Of a stretch of 64,000 nucleotides of DNA, positions 15,395 to 24,935 are shown one piece after another (within the stretch, counting starts at the first letter, position 1; each line of letters starts with the position of its first letter). Made by a program: the position numbers and the translations under genes. Source of the DNA: Erythrobacter sp. UBA1916 (GTDB lineage Bacteria; Pseudomonadota; Alphaproteobacteria; Sphingomonadales; Sphingomonadaceae). The notes beneath the pieces are model-generated. The model was not told the origin of the DNA. It saw nothing but the letters and a program-made list of their open reading frames with translations, and did not search any database. Location: contig DDFY01000023.1 in the NCBI GenBank assembly GCA_002337385.1, positions 34,184 to 98,183 on the forward strand. The letters run 5' to 3'.

Positions 15395-17592
15395 ATGGCT
15401 CCCTTGCGCAGGGTCAGCTTGGGCACGAGACTATCCTTCAATGCGCCCCCGCGGCCCGACAGCGAGGGATTGGTCATGAAATAATCGTGGCAATTGAAGC
15501 CGGGCACACCGTTCCCGTCGGTATCCTCGGTGTCTGCGTCAATCTGCACGCGCTCGTATTCCCCGGTTTCGCCGTCGAGCAGCCAGCTTTGCTCGGTATC
15601 CAGCAGGTTCGCTAGCAACACCTGATCGAGCACCTGATCGTGGACCGTGGGGTTCGCAATCGGGACCAGCGTTTCCACGCGGCGATTGAGGTTGCGGTCC
15701 ATCGCGTCGGCGCTCGAAATGTAGATCAGCGCCTTGTTCGAGGGCAGCGCCTCACCGTTGCCGAAGGCCCAGATCCGGCTGTGTTCGAGGAAGCGGCCGA
15801 TGATCGACTTGACCGTGATGTTGTCCGACAGACCGGGCACGCCGGGGCGCAGACAGCAGATGCCGCGCACCACCAGCACGATCTGCACGCCCGCCTGGCT
15901 CGCCTCGTAGAGCCGGTCGATGATGCCCTGCTCGGTGATCGAGTTCATCTTGGCCCAGATCATCGCGCGCTTGCCCTCTTGCGCAAAGGCGATCTCGCGG
16001 TCGATGCACTCGTTAAGCCGTTCGCGCAGGTTGAGCGGCGAGATTGCCAGCTTCTCCATCGCCTGCGGCTCGACATAGCCGGTGATGAAGTTGAACAGCT
16101 TGGCCGCATCACGCCCCAGCGCCGGGTCGGCGGTGAAGTACGAGAGGTCGGTGTAGATCTTGGTCGTGATCGGGTGATAGTTGCCGGTGCCGAAGTGGCA
16201 ATAAGTGCGGTAGCCGTTGTCTTCCGCGCGCACGACCATGGAGATCTTGGCGTGGGTCTTCCAGTCGACGAAGCCGTAGATCACCTGCACGCCCGCGCGT
16301 TCCAGCTCGTTTGCCCACTTGAGGTTCTGCTCCTCGTCGAAGCGCGCCTTCAGCTCCACCACGGCGGTGACCGACTTGCCGTTCTCCGCCGCCTCGATCA
16401 GCGCGTTGATCACGGGTGACTGCTGGCCTGCGCGGTAAAGCGCCTGCTTGATCGAGATGACTTTCGGATCGCGCGCCGCCTGACGCAGGAAGTCGACCAC
16501 CACCTCGAAGCTTTCGTAAGGGTGGTGGATCACGATGTCCTTCTCGCTGATGGCGGTGAAGACGTCGCCGTCATGTTCCATCACCCGTTCGGGGTAGCGC
16601 GGAGAATAGGGCGTGAACTTGAGATCGGGCCGGTCCTCGCCGACCACGTCGGACAGACCCGAAATCCCGAGCATGCCGAGCGTCTTGGTGACGAAGGCCT
16701 GCTTGAGGCCGAGCTTGTCGCGCAGCATCTCCTCGGCCTCGCGGTCGAAGTTCTCGTCCAGCTCGATGGCGATGACCTGCCCGCGCCGCCGCCGCTGGAT
16801 CGCGCTGCGATAGTAGCGCACGAGGTCTTCGGCCTCTTCCTCGATCTCGATATCGCTGTCGCGCAGCAGGCGGAAGGCGCCCTGGCCCTTGATGGTGAAG
16901 CCGGGAAACAGCAGGTGGGCAAAGCGCTGCACCAGTCGCTCGATGGCGACATAGACCGCCTCGCCGTCGGTCGCCTCGTCGTCCACCCGCACGAACCGCG
17001 GCAGCGCGGCGGGGAGCAGCACCATCTCGATCAGCTGGCTGCCGTCGACCGTGCGCTCAAGATTGAACAGCGCGCCGATGCCGAGGTTGGAGACGAAGGG
17101 GAAGGGGTGTGCCGGGTCAATCGCCTGCGGGGTGAGCACGGGCACGATGTGCTCGATGAAATACCGTTCGAGCCAGGCCTCGGTCTTGGGGCTGGCAAGA
17201 TCGCCGCCCCGGATGTGGATGCCCTGCGCAGCCAGCAGCGGGCGCAGCTCTTTCAGCGCCACCTGCTGCTTGCCTTCGATGGCGCGCATCTTCTCGTTGA
17301 TGGCAGCCAGCTGTTGGCTGGCGGTGCGCCCGTCGATGGAGGTTTCGGAAATGCCCGTGCGGACCTGCCCCACCAGACCGGCAAGGCGGATCATCGTGAA
17401 CTCGTCGAGATTGCTGCCGCAGATCGAGAGGAAGCGCAGCCGTTCGAGCAGTGGATAGGCCGGGTTGGTCGCTTCGGCCAGAACGCGCTCGTTGAATTCG
17501 AGCCATGAGAGCTCGCGGTTGAAATAGCGCTCCTCGGCGCTCAGAAGCGAGGGATCGGGGGCGGCATCGGGACTGGTTGGCGCGGTACTCAT
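15391..17592 (-). CDS. ppk1: Polyphosphate kinase 1
   Basis: The 733-residue protein has the PPK1 architecture: an N-terminal domain with RYFNRELSWLEFNERVL, a middle domain, and the two phospholipase-D-like C-terminal domains. The phosphorylated-histidine loop CHFGTGNYHPITTKIYTD is clear. The enzyme reversibly makes polyphosphate from ATP at the membrane. It is the first gene of a two-gene unit with ppx. The upstream 115 bases separate it from virB11 on the same strand. No Pho-box repeat with the correct 11-base period is visible in that gap. Confidence 0.95.
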   Translation of the reverse strand: MSTAPTSPDAAPDPSLLSAEERYFNRELSWLEFNERVLAEATNPAYPLLERLRFLSICGSNLDEFTMIRLAGLVGQVRTGISETSIDGRTASQQLAAINEKMRAIEGKQQVALKELRPLLAAQGIHIRGGDLASPKTEAWLERYFIEHIVPVLTPQAIDPAHPFPFVSNLGIGALFNLERTVDGSQLIEMVLLPAALPRFVRVDDEATDGEAVYVAIERLVQRFAHLLFPGFTIKGQGAFRLLRDSDIEIEEEAEDLVRYYRSAIQRRRRGQVIAIELDENFDREAEEMLRDKLGLKQAFVTKTLGMLGISGLSDVVGEDRPDLKFTPYSPRYPERVMEHDGDVFTAISEKDIVIHHPYESFEVVVDFLRQAARDPKVISIKQALYRAGQQSPVINALIEAAENGKSVTAVVELKARFDEEQNLKWANELERAGVQVIYGFVDWKTHAKISMVVRAEDNGYRTYCHFGTGNYHPITTKIYTDLSYFTADPALGRDAAKLFNFITGYVEPQAMEKLAISPLNLRERLNECIDREIAFAQEGKRAMIWAKMNSITEQGIIDRLYEASQAGVQIVLVVRGICCLRPGVPGLSDNITVKSIIGRFLEHSRIWAFGNGEALPSNKALIYISSADAMDRNLNRRVETLVPIANPTVHDQVLDQVLLANLLDTEQSWLLDGETGEYERVQIDADTEDTDGNGVPGFNCHDYFMTNPSLSGRGGALKDSLVPKLTLRKGAI

Positions 17593-17708
17593 TTGTGCTC
17601 GCTCTCGTGCGGGGCCGGAGGGGGTGGGCCAGGCGGATTCGCGGGGTCTTAGGCAAGGTTACTATGCCTGAAAACACTGCGCAGGCCCATGTCACGGAAT
17701 AGGGGAAA

Positions 17709-18755
17709 TTACGCGATATCAGCTGACCTTGCGATGGCGGTGATGCCGCGCTTGCCTTCCGAACGGCCCAGCTGGACGATCACGTCGATGACCCCTGCGG
17801 CATAGGCGATGGTGTCTGACCGGGTGAGGCCAATGCCGGTCTGCATCACCATCAGCGACAGCTGTTCGAGCGCGCCGCGCAGGGAATTGGCGTGGATGGT
17901 CGAGAACGAGCCGGGGTGGCCGGTGTTGATCGCGCGCAGGAACGAAACGCTCTCTGCCCCGCGCAATTCGCCCAGTACGATCCGGTCGGGCCTGAGGCGC
18001 AGGGCCGATTGCAGCAGCTCGTTGGCGGTGACCTTGGCTTCGCCCAACTCTCCCTTCACCGCGACCAGCCCCACGGCATTGGCGCCGGGAAACTTCAGCT
18101 CGGGCGTGTCCTCCACCAGCACCACGCGCTCCTCGCGCGGGATTTCGCCGAGCATGGCGTTGAGGAAGGTGGTCTTGCCGGTCGAGGTGCCGCCCGAGAC
18201 GAGGATCGTTTTGCGCGCCTTGATCGCCGCACGCAGGAAGGCGATAGGCTCCTGCGCCGGATCGGGCATGTCGTCTTCAACGGGCGCGCGCAGCGGGCCG
18301 TGGTCGTAGGCGTCAAGCGGCAGATCAAGCTGGCGGTGACGGCGGATCGACAGCGCCCAGTGCTTGCGCGTGGCGGGCGGGCCGCAGAACTGCACGCGTG
18401 CGCCGCCATAGCCCTCGGCGGGCAGCGTCGCGCCCAGCAGCGGGTGCTCGCGGTTTATGCCCTGATGGCTGATCCGCGCGACCTGTTCGGCCAGACGCTG
18501 CACCAGCTTGTCGGTAACCTCGGGCACTTCGATGCGCTGCATGCCGGGGTGGGCCGCGTCCTCGATCCACACTTCGCCCGGCTTGTTGACGAGGATCTCG
18601 GTCACAGTGTCGCGATCAAGCCACTGCCGCAGCGGGGCGAGATAGGCGTCAAGATAGACCGAGCCGCCGGGGATCACCGGTGCTTCAGGCAAGGCACCTG
18701 CCAGCGCGGGAGCACTGCCCGGATCGCCGCCAAGCTGGTGGATTTCGGCGCTCAT
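17709..18755 (-). CDS. virB11: Type IV secretion ATPase VirB11
   Basis: This 348-residue protein is a VirB11/PilT-family secretion ATPase. It has the Walker A GGTSTGKTT, the Asp box VVLVEDTPEL, the Walker B region RIVLGELRG and the His box GHPGSFSTIHAN. It forms a hexamer at the inner face of the membrane and powers pilus assembly or substrate transfer. It is the last gene of the leftward virB operon, six bases after virB10. No mutated catalytic residue is seen, so the system appears energised. Confidence 0.94.
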   Translation of the reverse strand: MSAEIHQLGGDPGSAPALAGALPEAPVIPGGSVYLDAYLAPLRQWLDRDTVTEILVNKPGEVWIEDAAHPGMQRIEVPEVTDKLVQRLAEQVARISHQGINREHPLLGATLPAEGYGGARVQFCGPPATRKHWALSIRRHRQLDLPLDAYDHGPLRAPVEDDMPDPAQEPIAFLRAAIKARKTILVSGGTSTGKTTFLNAMLGEIPREERVVLVEDTPELKFPGANAVGLVAVKGELGEAKVTANELLQSALRLRPDRIVLGELRGAESVSFLRAINTGHPGSFSTIHANSLRGALEQLSLMVMQTGIGLTRSDTIAYAAGVIDVIVQLGRSEGKRGITAIARSADIA

Positions 18756-18761
18756 GGTCTC

Positions 18762-19877
18762 TTAGTTCACCTGGCCGAAGTCGAGGTCGCGCGCGGTATA
18801 GACGCGCACCGGCTCACCCATGCGAACGCGCACGGTGGGCGGGCGCTGGCCGTCCTGCTGCAAGGCGGTGGAGGCCGCGCTCTGTCCGCCGCCGAGGATC
18901 ACCGAGGTGCCGCCGCTGGCGATGGTGGTCAGCCCGCCGATCACCGAGAGCAGCATGGCCGAGCCGAACCGGCTGAAGAAGTGCGAATCGACCTTGCCTT
19001 CAAGCCCGGTGGTGCCGTCAAAGGTGGTGCTCGGCGATTGCAGCGCGACCGACACGCCATCAGGGCGGATCAGGCGGGTCCAGACGACATAGGCGCGGGT
19101 CTGCCCGGCCTGCAGGCCCGACTGATACTGTCCGACCAGACGGCTCGAACGCGGCACCAGCACACGGCTGCCGTCGTAGCTCTTCACATCCTGGCTCACC
19201 ACGGCGCGGACATAACCGGGCACGTCGGTGTTGATCGCGGTTTCGAGGATCGCGGGGATCATCGTGCCCTGCGCCACGGTGGTGGCGGGGTTGATATCCT
19301 GCCGTGCCTGCGCCGGGCCGCCGCCCACGCCGCCGATGCGCGCGGCAAAGTCGTTGGCCGAGCCGCTGCCCGCACCGGGCACGACCGAGCCATCGGGCGA
19401 GGCGGTGGTGACGGCCCCGGCGCTGACCGCAGCATTGGCCGCCGGACTGCTGTCGAACACCATGGCGGGAGAGTTGTAGCGACCCGCCGCAGGGTTCTGC
19501 TGTGGCTGCTCCGACACAACCGGGGCGGGGGCCGGATCGGGCTGCGGGGCGGGCGCGGGGGCAGCTTGCGCGGGCTCGGGCTGAAGCACGACCGGCGCTG
19601 GCGCAGGATCAGGGGCGGGCGCGATATCCTGCGGCGCTGCGGTCTCATCGCGCATGCGGCTGGCATTGAGGCCCCACAAGGTCGCCCCGCCAATCAGCGC
19701 GACAAAGCCGATCCCGGCGATCAGGCCGAGCGCGTCGGAACTGCCCTTGCGGTTCGCCACGGTGGGATAGGCGGTGCGGCTGGCAAGGTCGATCACCTCG
19801 GCCGAAGCCTGCTCGCGCGGGTCGGCATCGTTGACGACGCCCTTGGTCTTTTCGGGAAGGCGCATGGCAAGTTTCAT
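18762..19877 (-). CDS. virB10: Type IV secretion core protein VirB10/TrbI
   Basis: The 371-residue protein has a cytoplasmic N-terminus, one membrane helix (IAGIGFVALIGGATLWGL) and a long Pro/Ala-rich periplasmic linker. The conserved beta-barrel domain follows, with GTMIPAILETAINTDVPGYV and RVLVPRSSRLVGQY. VirB10 spans both membranes and links the inner-membrane energy source to the outer-membrane pore. It lies 25 bases after virB9 and six before virB11. Length and motifs are normal for the family. Confidence 0.94.
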   Translation of the reverse strand: MKLAMRLPEKTKGVVNDADPREQASAEVIDLASRTAYPTVANRKGSSDALGLIAGIGFVALIGGATLWGLNASRMRDETAAPQDIAPAPDPAPAPVVLQPEPAQAAPAPAPQPDPAPAPVVSEQPQQNPAAGRYNSPAMVFDSSPAANAAVSAGAVTTASPDGSVVPGAGSGSANDFAARIGGVGGGPAQARQDINPATTVAQGTMIPAILETAINTDVPGYVRAVVSQDVKSYDGSRVLVPRSSRLVGQYQSGLQAGQTRAYVVWTRLIRPDGVSVALQSPSTTFDGTTGLEGKVDSHFFSRFGSAMLLSVIGGLTTIASGGTSVILGGGQSAASTALQQDGQRPPTVRVRMGEPVRVYTARDLDFGQVN

Positions 19878-19902
19878 CGAACGTCGCTCCGCTGCAAAGG
19901 TC

Positions 19903-20664
19903 TCAGGCGCCGGGCGCCGGGGCGCTGGTGCCCGTGTTGATCAAGGTGGCCACATCGTCGCCCGAGCGCAGGATGATCTCGCGCGGCACGCCGTCGAGCA
20001 CCACCGTATCGCCGCGCACGGCGAAGTTTACCGGGCCTTCCATGCCATCGAGATCCTTGATCAGGATGGCAGGCATGGGCGCGCCCGCAGGCCAGGCGAG
20101 GAAAGTGGCGGTGCCATCGTCGTAAACCTGTTCGGGCAGCAAACGCTCGACCCCGTCGCTGGCCCAGTCGAAATTGAGCGCGGCAGGATCGACCACTGCC
20201 AGCTCGTCATTGGCGGCGGCCACTTCGAGCGCATTGGGCATCTGCGAGGGATCAAGCGGGGCTTCGGCCAGCTCGACCTCTTCCTCTACCGGGTAGGTGA
20301 ACTTGAGGACATAGACCGGGGTGCGCGTGGAGGGGCTGGCGATCAGGTCGAACAGATAGGTGCGCTTGTTGGTGACCACCGTCATGTTGGTCGCCGCACG
20401 CGGTTCGAGCGGCTTTACGAACAGCAGGTTCGCGCGCCGGTTGGGCGTGACCTGCCAGGTCTGCGAATTGCCGACCGCGACGTTCTCGATCGCTTCGTCA
20501 TCACCGAACATGATGGTCGACTGCACATTCACGCGGCCATTGATCGTGACCACTTCGCTGTCGTCGTAAAAGTGTTCGACAAGGCGCGGATCGGCCTGCG
20601 CGGGCAGGGCGATGAGGCTGCTGGCGGCAAGGGCCATGGCCAGTATCGCGCGGGGCATCATCAC
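19903..20664 (-). CDS. virB9: Type IV secretion protein VirB9/TrbG
   Basis: This 253-residue protein has a signal peptide ending LPAQA. Its VirB9 N-terminal domain has WQVTPNRRANLLFVKPL and MTVVTNKRTYLFDL, and its C-terminal beta-sandwich has YDDGTATFLAWPAG and VVLDGVPREIILRSG. VirB9 builds the outer-membrane core complex with VirB10 and normally the small lipoprotein VirB7. No virB7-like gene is present next to it. Its start overlaps the virB6 stop by four bases, so translation is coupled. Confidence 0.94.
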   Translation of the reverse strand: MMMPRAILAMALAASSLIALPAQADPRLVEHFYDDSEVVTINGRVNVQSTIMFGDDEAIENVAVGNSQTWQVTPNRRANLLFVKPLEPRAATNMTVVTNKRTYLFDLIASPSTRTPVYVLKFTYPVEEEVELAEAPLDPSQMPNALEVAAANDELAVVDPAALNFDWASDGVERLLPEQVYDDGTATFLAWPAGAPMPAILIKDLDGMEGPVNFAVRGDTVVLDGVPREIILRSGDDVATLINTGTSAPAPGA

Positions 20665-21884
20665 TTGTTCTCCGTTGAGCGAATGGGGGCAGACTTGAAG
20701 CGGCTGCCGATACCGCGCGCGCGATTGCCAGTGCCTGACTGGCCTCCGGTGAGCGGGGACACTTGTGTCCCCGGCGTCACCACGCGCGTCTCGCGGGTGT
20801 GGGTGGAGCCGCCGGTGTCGTTGGCGGCAAACGGCATGGCGGCAGCGGCGCTGACGCGGATGTCGCGGGCTTGCGCGGTCGATGCAGCAGTGGCCGCTGC
20901 GCGGTCGGCGGCAGAGCTGGCGAGTGCCGGGTTGAGCGGGCTTTGCGCCGGGGCGGAACTGCCACGCGCGCTGTCATCAGCCTTGTCGCTGGTGGCAAAG
21001 CCGAACACGGTCCAGCCCGCCACCATGGTCGAGGTGACCTTGAGGATCATCGCCATCAAGGCGAGGTGGACCGCGCCGATCATGAAGAAGGCCATGGCCG
21101 GGCGCACGTCGATCCGGCCCGGCGTTTCCAACAGGCTGGCGAGCACCGGCACCGTCATCTCAAGCATCAGCGAACCGCCCAGCACGGCGAACAGCGGGGC
21201 CAGCGCCATCAGCACCACGCCCTTGAGCCAGCCCACGAACAGCCCGCGCGTGCCGTTGAACAGCGCCATCACGATAAAGATCGGCCCGAGCCCCATCAGG
21301 ATCGCCAGCGCGATCTTGCAGGTGGCAAGCACGCCCACGGTGCCGAGCAACAGCATGGTGCCGCCGCTCCACAGCAGGCCCGGTGGTGAGAAGATCGAGG
21401 TGTCGTTCTCCATCGCATCGCCGCCCGAAATGTCCATCAGCGCCATCATCACGGAGTCGAGCTTGTCGGCGAAGATGGTGCTGGCAGAGCCATGGGTGCC
21501 CATCAGGAGCGTGGCGATCTCGTCGGGCGCGCCGACCGCGAGGTTCCAGAACACGCTCTGGAAGGCGACCCAGCTGGTGGCGAAGGTGATCACCATCACC
21601 AGCGTGACCATGCGCGGGGTGAGCGAGGACAGGCCAAGCCGCGTGCGCCCGGTGATCAGCGCGAAGCCGAGGAAGGCGATCCAGATGGTGAGCATCGCCG
21701 TCAGCACCGGGCCGAGCGTGCCCTCGGCGCTGAACAGGCGGTTGAAGGCGGCTTGCGCCATGCTCGATGCGGCGCAGTCCACCCCGCGCAAGCTCGCGCC
21801 GATGCCTGCACCCACGCCGTCCATGGCGCGCATGCATTCGGTGCTCACGCTTGCGGCGGCCGAGATGGCGAAAGCGCTGCTCAT
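20661..21884 (-). CDS. virB6: Type IV secretion inner-membrane protein VirB6/TrbL
   Basis: The 407-residue protein has multiple hydrophobic segments, including ILTAMLTIWIAFLGFALITG, MVTLVMVITFATSWVAF and ALMAMILKVTSTMVAGW. A long Ala/Ser-rich hydrophilic tail follows (about the last 85 residues), containing GTQVSPLTGGQSGTGN. This is the VirB6/TrbL pattern of the polytopic channel component. The tail is low-complexity and may be exposed or processed. The gene overlaps virB4 upstream and virB9 downstream by four bases each. Confidence 0.9.
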   Translation of the reverse strand: MSSAFAISAAASVSTECMRAMDGVGAGIGASLRGVDCAASSMAQAAFNRLFSAEGTLGPVLTAMLTIWIAFLGFALITGRTRLGLSSLTPRMVTLVMVITFATSWVAFQSVFWNLAVGAPDEIATLLMGTHGSASTIFADKLDSVMMALMDISGGDAMENDTSIFSPPGLLWSGGTMLLLGTVGVLATCKIALAILMGLGPIFIVMALFNGTRGLFVGWLKGVVLMALAPLFAVLGGSLMLEMTVPVLASLLETPGRIDVRPAMAFFMIGAVHLALMAMILKVTSTMVAGWTVFGFATSDKADDSARGSSAPAQSPLNPALASSAADRAAATAASTAQARDIRVSAAAAMPFAANDTGGSTHTRETRVVTPGTQVSPLTGGQSGTGNRARGIGSRFKSAPIRSTENK

Positions 21885-24331
21885 TCCGCAGCTTCCCAGC
21901 TCAAGGAGTCAGCCTCGTTTGCCTCGGCGCGATAGTCGGACGAGCCGGGCCACGGGCGGTTGGTGAGCGCGGGATACCACTGCGCCGGATCGTCGCCGAC
22001 CGCCTCGCGCAGCAGGTCAAGCCGGCGCACGGTGCTCTCGCGGCCCGAGAGCATGGCGATAACCTCGGGCGCGCCCGACAGATCGAGCCGCACCACCACG
22101 CTGGCATCGGGCTGGCGCACGAGGAAGCAACGCGAGTGCGCGGGCAGGCTGCGGATCAGCGCCAGCTCGTGTTCGGTCAGGCCGAAGCCCTCGCAATAGT
22201 CTTCCGGCCGCGCGCGGCTGTTGGGCATGAACACCATGGTCGCGGTCTGCTCGACCAGCGCGGTGGAGATCTTGCTATCAAGCGCATCGCGCGCCGACTG
22301 CGTGGCAAAACCGACCAGCGCGTTGCGTTTGCGCAGCGTCTTCAGCCAGTCGCGGATGCGGGCAGCGAAAATCTCGTCGTCGAGCGCCTTCCAGCCCTCG
22401 TCGATCAGGATCATGGTCGGCTTGCCGTCCAGACGCTCGTCGATGCGCTGGAACAGGTACATCATGGTGGGCGTGCGCAGGCGCGGGTTGTCGAGCAGCG
22501 CGGTCATGTCGAAGCCCATCACCCGCGTGGTGAGGTCGAGCTTGTCGGTCGCGTTATCGAACAGCCAGGCGAATTCACCGTCCTCGATCCAGGCCGAGAG
22601 ACGATCGGAGAGGTCGCCCGGTTGCGGGCGGCGGCTGCCCGAGAGCAGCTCGCGGAAATAGCGCAGACGGCGCAGGCTCGGGGCGTTGGCATAGGCCGCA
22701 TCGACCGCCGCTGCGATCAGGCCGTTTTCCTCTGGTCCATCGGCCTTGAGCAGCACCGCCAGCCAGTCGCGCAGGAAGGCGCGGTTGGCGGGGGTGTCGG
22801 GCATGGCGAGCGGGTTGAACCCGGTCGGCTCGCCCGAATAGATGCGCTCGTAGCTACCGCCGATGCCGCGAATGAACAGCTCGGCCCCGCGGTCCTTGTC
22901 GAACAGGATCGTGCGCGGGGCAAACTTTTGCGCTTGCGCGGCAAGGAAGTTCATCACCACGGTCTTGCCCGAACCCGAGGGGCCGATGACCGAGAAATTG
23001 CCGAGGTCGCCGTGGTGGAAGTTGAAGAAGAACGGCGTCGCGCTGGTGGTCTGCAGCAGCGTGACGGCTTCGCCCCAGTGGTTGCCCTCGGCCTGCCCCA
23101 GCGCGAAGCCGTGGAAGCTGCCGAAGCCTGCCATATTGGCGGTCGAGATCAGCGCGCGGCGCACGAGATATTGCTCGTTGCCGGGGAACTGGCCCCAGAA
23201 GGCGGGCTCCAGATTGGTGTCTTCACGCACGGCGATGGCGCCGGTGTCCCCCAGCGCGGCGGCGACCATGGCGGTGGCATCGTCAAGCCGGGCGAGGTCG
23301 CGTTCGCGCACCAGCACGGTGAGGTGATGATCGCCGAAGCCGACCGAGCCTGCGCCCAGTTCGTCGCGCGCGGCCATCATGTCGAGCCGCTCGGACTGCG
23401 CCTCTTCATCGGCCGAGCGCAGGCGGCGGATCGCTAGGTCGATCTTTTCGCGCGCGGTCTGGCGTTCCTGCGGGGCGAAGCTTTCGGTCACCACCATTTC
23501 GAACGGCAGCCGCAGCATGGCGTCGAGCAGGCCGGGGCTGGTCGCCTCGGGATAGTCCTTGAGGCTCAGGATCGAGGAGAAATCCGCGCCCTGCGCCCCT
23601 TGCAGCTCCATCGCATCGAGCCCGAAGGAGGCGCGGCGATAAGGCAGCATATTGCCGATATCGGTGTCGTCCTCGGGACGGCGTACCGGGCGCATCTCGC
23701 CGTTATAAAGCGCGCTGAGGAGTTCGAGCAGCTCGTTGTTGGTGGCCCCGCTGTTGCCGACATAGTCGCCCAGCGGCTGCGCACCGTAGTCCCCCAGCGA
23801 GGCGGCCAGCGCCTGCACCGCCGCGCGCAGAGAGCGCAGGTCTTTCGGATCGACCGCCTCAGCTTCGCCCTTGCGGCCTTTGAAGAACTTGCTCACCCGC
23901 TCTGCCAGGCCCGCCTTGCCGCGCGCCGGACGGCGCACGAGGGTGACGAACTGGTCGTTCACGAACAGGCTGCCCGAGGAGAGCTTTTCGCGCCAGGCCT
24001 TGTCGATATGGGCGGAGAGCGGATCGGGGAACCTTGCCTCCAGCTCCACGCTCACCCTCCGGCGGATCACGTGGTGATAAAGCACAAAGCGCGCATCGAG
24101 GTTCGAGCGCAGCATCACCTCGCGGGTGGCGGCATGGGCGTTGAGCGCGTCGGTGTCCTCGGTCTCGAACAGCAGGCCGGGCACTTGCAGCGCGGCCATC
24201 AGCGAGCCATCGCGCAGCAGCAGCGTGCCCGCGTCGACGAGGCGCGCATAGGGCAGGCGATCGCCCGCCTGCGCTTCCTTCGCGCTCCATGCCGCGGCTC
24301 CGAGCCATTTGGTCATTCGTCGTTGCTCCAT
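21881..24331 (-). CDS. virB4: Type IV secretion ATPase VirB4
   Basis: This 816-residue protein is the large VirB4/TrbE ATPase. The N-terminal CagE/VirB4 domain carries PYARLVDAGTLLLRDGSL, and the C-terminal RecA-like domain carries the Walker A GPSGSGKTV (about residues 447-455) and the Walker B MILIDEGWKALD. It sits at the cytoplasmic side of the inner membrane and drives pilin handling and transfer. Length and motifs are normal. It lies 30 bases after virB3. VirB4 is the best single gene for phylogenetic placement of this system. Confidence 0.95.
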   Translation of the reverse strand: MEQRRMTKWLGAAAWSAKEAQAGDRLPYARLVDAGTLLLRDGSLMAALQVPGLLFETEDTDALNAHAATREVMLRSNLDARFVLYHHVIRRRVSVELEARFPDPLSAHIDKAWREKLSSGSLFVNDQFVTLVRRPARGKAGLAERVSKFFKGRKGEAEAVDPKDLRSLRAAVQALAASLGDYGAQPLGDYVGNSGATNNELLELLSALYNGEMRPVRRPEDDTDIGNMLPYRRASFGLDAMELQGAQGADFSSILSLKDYPEATSPGLLDAMLRLPFEMVVTESFAPQERQTAREKIDLAIRRLRSADEEAQSERLDMMAARDELGAGSVGFGDHHLTVLVRERDLARLDDATAMVAAALGDTGAIAVREDTNLEPAFWGQFPGNEQYLVRRALISTANMAGFGSFHGFALGQAEGNHWGEAVTLLQTTSATPFFFNFHHGDLGNFSVIGPSGSGKTVVMNFLAAQAQKFAPRTILFDKDRGAELFIRGIGGSYERIYSGEPTGFNPLAMPDTPANRAFLRDWLAVLLKADGPEENGLIAAAVDAAYANAPSLRRLRYFRELLSGSRRPQPGDLSDRLSAWIEDGEFAWLFDNATDKLDLTTRVMGFDMTALLDNPRLRTPTMMYLFQRIDERLDGKPTMILIDEGWKALDDEIFAARIRDWLKTLRKRNALVGFATQSARDALDSKISTALVEQTATMVFMPNSRARPEDYCEGFGLTEHELALIRSLPAHSRCFLVRQPDASVVVRLDLSGAPEVIAMLSGRESTVRRLDLLREAVGDDPAQWYPALTNRPWPGSSDYRAEANEADSLSWEAAE

Positions 24332-24361
24332 GCCGCCTCATACAGGCGGACTGTCGGGCAC

Positions 24362-24643
24362 TCAGGCAGCGTAAGAGTTGCAGCCCCAGCGCTTGTAATT
24401 CTTGACCCGCGGACACTTCGAAACCTTGGTCAGCCAGAGGTCGAAAATGCGCGGTTCACGCAGGCACGCGAAATAGCCGATCGCGTGCATGATCAGCGGG
24501 ATCGGCAGGATCCAGAAGCTCTTGAGGATCAGAAACGCCTCGACCGTGACCAGCGCGTTGATCACGAAGAAGTTCAGCGTCACGCCCGCAAACATCTGCG
24601 GCCTGGTCAGCGCGCGGTGGACACGGGAGCGGGCGAGTTGCAT
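24362..24643 (-). CDS. virB3: Type IV secretion protein VirB3
   Basis: The 93-residue protein begins MQLARSRVHRALTRPQMFAGV, a typical VirB3 start: R-ALTRP-F-GV followed by two hydrophobic helices (FFVINALVTVEAFLIL and WILPIPLIMHAIGYFA) and LREPRIFDLW. VirB3 helps VirB4 assemble the pilus. The ATG overlaps the virB2 stop by one codon position. A longer open frame to 24988 reads through virB2 in another frame and is not a single gene. Confidence 0.9.
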   Translation of the reverse strand: MQLARSRVHRALTRPQMFAGVTLNFFVINALVTVEAFLILKSFWILPIPLIMHAIGYFACLREPRIFDLWLTKVSKCPRVKNYKRWGCNSYAA

Positions 24644-24933
24644 CAGCCCGCTGCGCCCTGAATGCCAGCCACGATCGAACCGGCGCCGAAGATGATGAAC
24701 ACGCCGATGACCACGGTTGCGCCGAAGCGCCAGTTCATGCGGCCCGTCAGCATCATGAAGCCGACTGCCGCCACGGCCATCACCGCCACCGTGGTCGCCA
24801 CCGTGCCGAGCATGGTCTGCTGCATCCACGAGAACGCGTTGTTGATCGGCGAAGAGCCGGCCGGGTCCTGCGCAAAGGCAGCCGAAGGAACCAGCAGAGC
24901 GGCGAATGCGGCGATACGGGCAAGAAACGACAT
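24643..24933 (-). CDS. virB2: Type IV secretion pilin VirB2
   Basis: This 96-residue pro-pilin starts MSFLARIAAFAALLVPSAAFAQ, with a signal-peptidase site after AFAQ. Two long hydrophobic helices follow: VATTVAVMAVAAVGFMMLTGR and a segment with VVIGVFIIFGAGSIVAG. This is the TrbC/VirB2 pilin pattern. It overlaps virB3 by one base and follows the lytic transglycosylase gene by two bases. Its presence shows the system can probably build a pilus or channel filament. Confidence 0.92.
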   Translation of the reverse strand: MSFLARIAAFAALLVPSAAFAQDPAGSSPINNAFSWMQQTMLGTVATTVAVMAVAAVGFMMLTGRMNWRFGATVVIGVFIIFGAGSIVAGIQGAAG

Positions 24934-24935
24934 GG